A stretch of DNA of 8,960 bases, taken from Deltaproteobacteria bacterium (GTDB lineage: Bacteria > Desulfobacterota > SM23-61). Below are positions 6,237-8,960 of this stretch, in pieces. Below the pieces are notes generated by a model. The model searched no databases, was not told the DNA's origin, and worked only from the letters and a program-made list of their open reading frames with translations. How positions within the stretch are numbered: the stretch's first letter is position 1; each line of letters starts with the position of its first letter. A program made the translations under genes and the position numbers. Location of the stretch: NCBI GenBank assembly GCA_026388915.1, contig JAPLIW010000152.1:1-8960 (forward strand), read 5' to 3'.

Positions 6237-7523
6237 TTAGAAATCCGCCTTCCGCCCGCCCCCGTGAACCTTCAAGGGGGGAAGATTCCCCTGGCTGTCG
6301 AAAGACATGGGCTTGGGACCTTCCAGGACTTCCAGGTCAGTGCGTTTTTTCATTTCCTCCAGGTAGGCTTCCGAGGCTTCCACTTCGTCCACATGAAGGG
6401 TGTTCTTGATGCGTACAACCCTGCTTCTTTCCGGAGGGGTCAAGCCGATCGACCCCAGGGCGATCCGGATGGCTTCCTGATCGGTGGGGAAGTGCATGGG
6501 GACGGAGGCTTTTTCTATGCTGATCCCGGTAATGCAGTTCATGTAGGTCGCCTGGTAGTTAATCTTATCCACCAGCCTCTTGGTGGTCAGGTCGGCGAGC
6601 CCCAGCCCGGTGGCGTTGCCGTTGGAGTTCTCCGTCAGATCGCGTACAAAGAGGCGCTTCGCGTTGACCGGATGGGGGAAAACGCCCAGAAGGTCGCGGT
6701 TGCGGCCGGTCACGTTGGGATCGATTCCCGTCCCGCTGATGTCTTTGCCCATCTCGTCCACGATGAGCAGGTCGATTTCATTGAAAGGCAGCCGGGGCAT
6801 CATCTGCTTGGCCAGCGCCTGGAGGTCCTGCTCCTTGGCCTCGATCTCCTGGGGAGAAATAGCCACGATTTTGGCGGTTTCATCGTATCCGTTCTCCACC
6901 ATCCCCAGCCCGCAGAGAATGGGCGCCTTTTTGATCACCTCCCGCCCCGCATCGACGATGATTTTCGGGAAGGTGAACTGGATGGCGGCCTTGTGGTAGT
7001 ACTCGGCCCCCTTCTGTTTTCCCATGCCGATGGCCATCATCTTCATTAGTCCGCTTTCGATGGGGGCCTTGAACTTGGTATGGGGCTTGATACGGTTGGC
7101 CACGATGATCCAGTCGGCCTGGGAGGCGTTCTTGTCGATGTAGACCGGAACGCCGTCTTCGGTCTTGCTGATCTCCACGACCTCCATGGAAGACAGGACC
7201 GGCGCTCCAGTGAAAGCCTCGGTGACATTGTAATGGGCCAGGAGGTCGGCCTGCCCTTCGGCCTTGGCTCCGCCGTGGCTTCCCATGGCCGGGAAGATAA
7301 AAGGCTTGGCCCCGATGGACTTGAGGTATTCCACCGCCGCTTTCAGGATGACGGCGATGTTGGCCACGCCGCGGCTTCCCGCGGTGAGGGCGACCCTCTG
7401 CCCCGGTTTAACCTTCTTGTCCAGGGCCAGTTTTTTCAATTCGGCCTTCACCGTCCCCGGAATATCCTGGACCCGGGTGCGGTCAAAGGTCTGGCGGACG
7501 CGGTAGATCTTCGGGAAATTCAT
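6237..7523 (-). CDS. LarA-like (DUF2088) nickel-pincer-type 2-hydroxyacid racemase homologue
   Basis: This protein has 428 residues from the ATG at 7523, chosen because AAGGAGG (7529-7535) sits five bases upstream; a longer frame adds 14 unlikely residues. The N-terminal domain carries TAGSRG (47-52) and PAMGSHGGAKAEGQ (78-91, His83). The middle carries RIKPHTKF (144-151, His148), a Lys at 161 and His177. In characterised LarA a lysine is covalently linked to the nickel-pincer nucleotide and a histidine 16 residues later binds nickel; Lys161 and His177 keep that spacing, although I aligned by memory. Family members racemise lactate, malate, phenyllactate and other 2-hydroxyacids. No LarB, LarC or LarE cofactor genes are in the window. 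It lies about 100 bases downstream of the ferredoxin subunit gene and is probably co-transcribed with it. Substrate unknown. Confidence 0.8.
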   Translation of the reverse strand: MNFPKIYRVRQTFDRTRVQDIPGTVKAELKKLALDKKVKPGQRVALTAGSRGVANIAVILKAAVEYLKSIGAKPFIFPAMGSHGGAKAEGQADLLAHYNVTEAFTGAPVLSSMEVVEISKTEDGVPVYIDKNASQADWIIVANRIKPHTKFKAPIESGLMKMMAIGMGKQKGAEYYHKAAIQFTFPKIIVDAGREVIKKAPILCGLGMVENGYDETAKIVAISPQEIEAKEQDLQALAKQMMPRLPFNEIDLLIVDEMGKDISGTGIDPNVTGRNRDLLGVFPHPVNAKRLFVRDLTENSNGNATGLGLADLTTKRLVDKINYQATYMNCITGISIEKASVPMHFPTDQEAIRIALGSIGLTPPERSRVVRIKNTLHVDEVEASEAYLEEMKKRTDLEVLEGPKPMSFDSQGNLPPLKVHGGGRKADF

Positions 7524-7528
7524 GACCA

Positions 7529-7535
7529 CCTCCTT
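7529..7535 (-). promoter_or_regulatory. strong ribosome binding site setting the LarA-like start
   Basis: AAGGAGG on the minus strand, five bases before ATG 7523, is the best Shine-Dalgarno match in the window. It rules against the start at 7565 further upstream. Confidence 0.85.
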
Positions 7536-7560
7536 ACGAAGTGCATGGCGCAAAAAAATG

Positions 7561-7620
7561 CTCATGGCTGATAGCTCATGGGATGCCTTTCCCTATGAGC
7601 CACGAGCTATGAGCCATCAG
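7561..7620. repeat. imperfect inverted repeat of GCTCATA-type units between ferredoxin and LarA-like genes
   Basis: The left arm 7561-7582 (CTCATGGCTGATAGCTCATG and two more bases) and the right arm about 7591-7620 are imperfect reverse complements built of AGCTCAT/GGCTCAT units, around a spacer of about 8 bases. The right arm ends one base from the ferredoxin stop codon, so it would form a hairpin right at the end of that gene. Confidence 0.65.
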
Positions 7621-7621
7621 C

Positions 7622-7825
7622 CTATTTGTACACTTCAATCGCCATATCCGGGCAGATGCGCCCGCAGAAGGAGCAGGACGTGCATTCGCCCCCGTCCTGG
7701 AAGATGACAAAATGATACCCTTTCTCGTTGAACTCCTCCGATAGGCGGATGCTCTTTTTCGGGCAGGTAACGATGCAGAGCTGACACCCCTTGCAGCGGT
7801 CCTTATTAATCGCAATCTTTCCCAT
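7622..7825 (-). CDS. korD: 2-oxoacid:ferredoxin oxidoreductase, ferredoxin-like delta subunit (2x[4Fe-4S])
   Basis: This 67-residue protein has two full CxxCxxCxxxCP clusters: Cys11/14/17/21 and Cys48/51/54/58. Each can bind a [4Fe-4S] centre together with the ligand pattern usual for 8-Fe ferredoxins. The size and the GYHFVIF linker between the clusters match the small delta/KorD subunit that carries electrons from the TPP site to external ferredoxin. The ATG at 7825 is preceded by AGGA at a fitting distance. It follows the gamma subunit gene, separated by an inverted repeat. The delta gene is often first in such operons; here it comes last. A free-standing ferredoxin is a less likely reading. 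Confidence 0.85.
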   Translation of the reverse strand: MGKIAINKDRCKGCQLCIVTCPKKSIRLSEEFNEKGYHFVIFQDGGECTSCSFCGRICPDMAIEVYK

Positions 7826-7848
7826 TCTTTTTTCCTATCATTATTATT

Positions 7849-7985
7849 GGGACACGGATGAACACGGATAAACACGGATTCAATAAATAATGAGCAACAC
7901 CAAAGACAAAAAACAGATTGATTCGGTTTTAAGATGTTTTAAACTTCTAGCCTTATCCGTGTGTATCCGTGTTCATCCGTGTCCC
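7849..7985. repeat. 31-bp near-perfect inverted repeat of ACACGGATGA units
   Basis: The left arm 7849-7879 and right arm 7955-7985 are reverse complements with 30 of 31 matches. Each arm is three iterations of a 10-base ACACGGATRA unit, and the 75-base AT-rich spacer has no gene. The right arm ends one base from the stop codon of the gamma subunit gene. The precise conservation of both arms suggests recent insertion or selection on the stem. Confidence 0.9.
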
Positions 7986-7986
7986 A

Positions 7987-8538
7987 TTAAACAGTTTTTG
8001 GTTTTAGAACGGCTTCGGCCCCGCGGCGCAATGCTTCCTCGTTGACCGCCAGTAATTCCTTCCGGTGCTCCGGGATCATCCGCCTAAGGGCGACGATGAC
8101 CGAGTCCAGCGAAACGACCCCGTTCCCGGCCACATAGGCTCCCAGAGCGGCCATGTTCGTCACCTGCAGGGTGCCCGCCTCTTCGGCAATTTTATTTGCC
8201 GGGACCTTGATGACCCGCAGATCGGCACGCGAAGGATCCCGATCCACCAGGGAAGAGTTGATGACCAGAAATCCCCCCTGCTGAATCGCTTCCTCGAATT
8301 TGTCCAGAGAGGCCTTGTTCATGGCCACCAGAGATTGGGGGAAGCGGGTCACTGGAGACCCGACCCGGTCGGAGGAGATCATCACCGTGCAGTTGGCGGT
8401 TCCCCCGCGCATCTCCGGTCCGTAGGAAGGCATCCAGGTCACGTTTTTCCCTTCATGCATTCCCGCGTAACAGAGGAGCTGGCCCATGAGCAGGATTCCC
8501 TGCCCCCCAAAACCCGACATGATCACCGATTCGTTCAT
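7987..8538 (-). CDS. korC: 2-oxoacid:ferredoxin oxidoreductase gamma subunit
   Basis: This 183-residue cytoplasmic subunit belongs to the pyruvate/ketoisovalerate oxidoreductase catalytic (POR_N gamma) family. It has the N-terminal glycine motif GFGGQGI (about 9-15) and the diagnostic SYGPEMRGGTANC (about 38-50), then the SLVAMNKASLDKF and VTNMAALGAY segments typical of the gamma chain. ATG 8538 was chosen because GGGAG lies about five bases upstream; a TTG start four codons earlier is less likely. With the beta and ferredoxin subunits it forms a complex that reversibly links 2-oxoacid decarboxylation to CoA-ester formation and ferredoxin reduction. Whether the substrate is 2-oxoglutarate, a branched-chain or an aryl 2-oxoacid cannot be told from this subunit. 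Confidence 0.92.
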   Translation of the reverse strand: MNESVIMSGFGGQGILLMGQLLCYAGMHEGKNVTWMPSYGPEMRGGTANCTVMISSDRVGSPVTRFPQSLVAMNKASLDKFEEAIQQGGFLVINSSLVDRDPSRADLRVIKVPANKIAEEAGTLQVTNMAALGAYVAGNGVVSLDSVIVALRRMIPEHRKELLAVNEEALRRGAEAVLKPKTV

Positions 8539-8565
8539 AAAAACTCCCAAAAATTCACCACTGAA

Positions 8566-8694
8566 TTTTCACCGCAGAGATCGCAGAGGACGCAGAGAAT
8601 CGCAAATAGAAAGGCAAAATAAAAAACTGGATGGGAGCCCTTCGCATTTTTTCCCATTAATCCTCAGCGATCTCTGCGCTCTCTTCGGTGAAAA
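8566..8694. repeat. inverted repeat of CGCAGAGA units between beta and gamma subunit genes
   Basis: The left arm about 8566-8603 (TTTTCACCGCAGAGATCGCA and on) and the right arm about 8662-8694 are imperfect reverse complements. They are built of 9-10 base units with a CGCAGAG core and share a TTTTCACCG outer end. The right arm abuts the stop codon of the beta subunit gene. The spacer holds no gene. Confidence 0.8.
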
Positions 8695-8696
8695 AT

Positions 8697-8960
8697 TTAA
8701 TTCTTGATCGATCCGTATTCCCCCAGCGGATAATAGGGGATCATTTTTTCTTCCACCCATTTCAACGCCTGGACCGGGTTCACCTTCCACTGGGTGGGGC
8801 ACATGGAAAGGTATTCCACCATGGAGAACCCTTCATTCTTCACCTGCACTTCGAAGGCCCGGCGGGTGGCCTTGGCCGCCTGGTTGATATGCTTCACATC
8901 GTGAAGGGAAACCCGGGCGATGTATGACTCCGGCGAGATCACGGAAAGCATCTCGGACAT
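8697..8960 (-). CDS. korB: 2-oxoacid:ferredoxin oxidoreductase beta (TPP-binding) subunit, C-terminal part only
   Basis: The last 87 residues are visible, and the gene runs off the right edge; the ATG at the very edge is probably an internal Met, since beta subunits are usually 250-290 residues. The segment YIARVSLHDVKHINQA, then a GFSMVEYLSMCPTQW stretch and the ending ALKWVEEKMIPYYPLGEYG are the usual C-terminus of KorB/VorB-type subunits. The TPP motif itself lies outside the window. It stands upstream of the gamma and ferredoxin subunit genes; the alpha subunit gene would be expected further upstream. Confidence 0.9.
   Translation of the reverse strand: MSEMLSVISPESYIARVSLHDVKHINQAAKATRRAFEVQVKNEGFSMVEYLSMCPTQWKVNPVQALKWVEEKMIPYYPLGEYGSIKN

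Noticed and set aside
6264..7049. Plus-strand open frame of 261 codons opposite the LarA-like gene
   Set aside because: It is antisense to a conserved gene with a strong ribosome site, and its composition is that of a mirrored frame.
7576..7875. Minus-strand frame overlapping the ferredoxin subunit gene
   Set aside because: It runs through the repeat arms on both sides and out of frame across the two-cluster ferredoxin; the Cys motifs belong to the other frame.
8486..8707. Plus-strand small frame across the CGCAGAGA repeat
   Set aside because: Its Arg-rich middle is simply the translated repeat and it overlaps korC antisense.

Overview
The window looks like a fragment of a GC-rich, anaerobic bacterial chromosome, most likely an uncultured member of the former Deltaproteobacteria (Desulfobacterota, Syntrophobacterales-like). 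This is inferred from the gene content (Liv-type ABC transporter with a phenylacetate-CoA ligase, a four-subunit ferredoxin-dependent 2-oxoacid oxidoreductase, a LarA-like protein) and from the style of the intergenic repeats. No rRNA or other lineage marker is present, so the placement is tentative.

Plus strand, 1-5871: the 3' part of a livK-type substrate-binding protein gene opens the window. It is broken by an internal deletion and frameshift near position 640. A near-consensus sigma70-type promoter (765-792) overlaps its end. It drives a leader of about 320 nt holding a 37-codon peptide that ends in Phe-Phe-Gly-Tyr-Tyr-Tyr-Phe, directly followed by a 19-bp terminator-like hairpin. This has the layout of a ribosome-mediated transcription attenuator responding to Phe/Tyr supply. 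Downstream lie livH, livM, livG, livF and paaK, which appear to form one operon (two permeases, two ATPases, one aryl-CoA ligase).

Intergenic 5872-6236 lies between two convergent gene sets. I see no gene in it, but it holds three repeat elements, including a 158-bp element with imperfect terminal inverted repeats and two GC-rich hairpins.

Minus strand, 8960 down to 6237: the C-terminal part of a TPP-binding beta subunit, a gamma subunit and a two-[4Fe-4S] ferredoxin subunit of a 2-oxoacid:ferredoxin oxidoreductase (Kor/Vor type), then a LarA-like (DUF2088) protein with a strong Shine-Dalgarno site. The alpha subunit, if present, must lie beyond the right edge.

The genes could work together in either direction of arylacetate metabolism: uptake of a carboxylate or amino acid, CoA activation by PaaK, and ferredoxin-linked interconversion of acyl-CoA and 2-oxoacid. 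A Phe/Tyr attenuator, which turns genes on in starvation, would favour the assimilatory direction (arylacetate to aryl-CoA to arylpyruvate to Phe/Tyr). That is an inference. A second striking feature is that six of the seven intergenic repeat tracts lie next to, or overlap, a stop codon, and that nearly every one belongs to a different repeat family.
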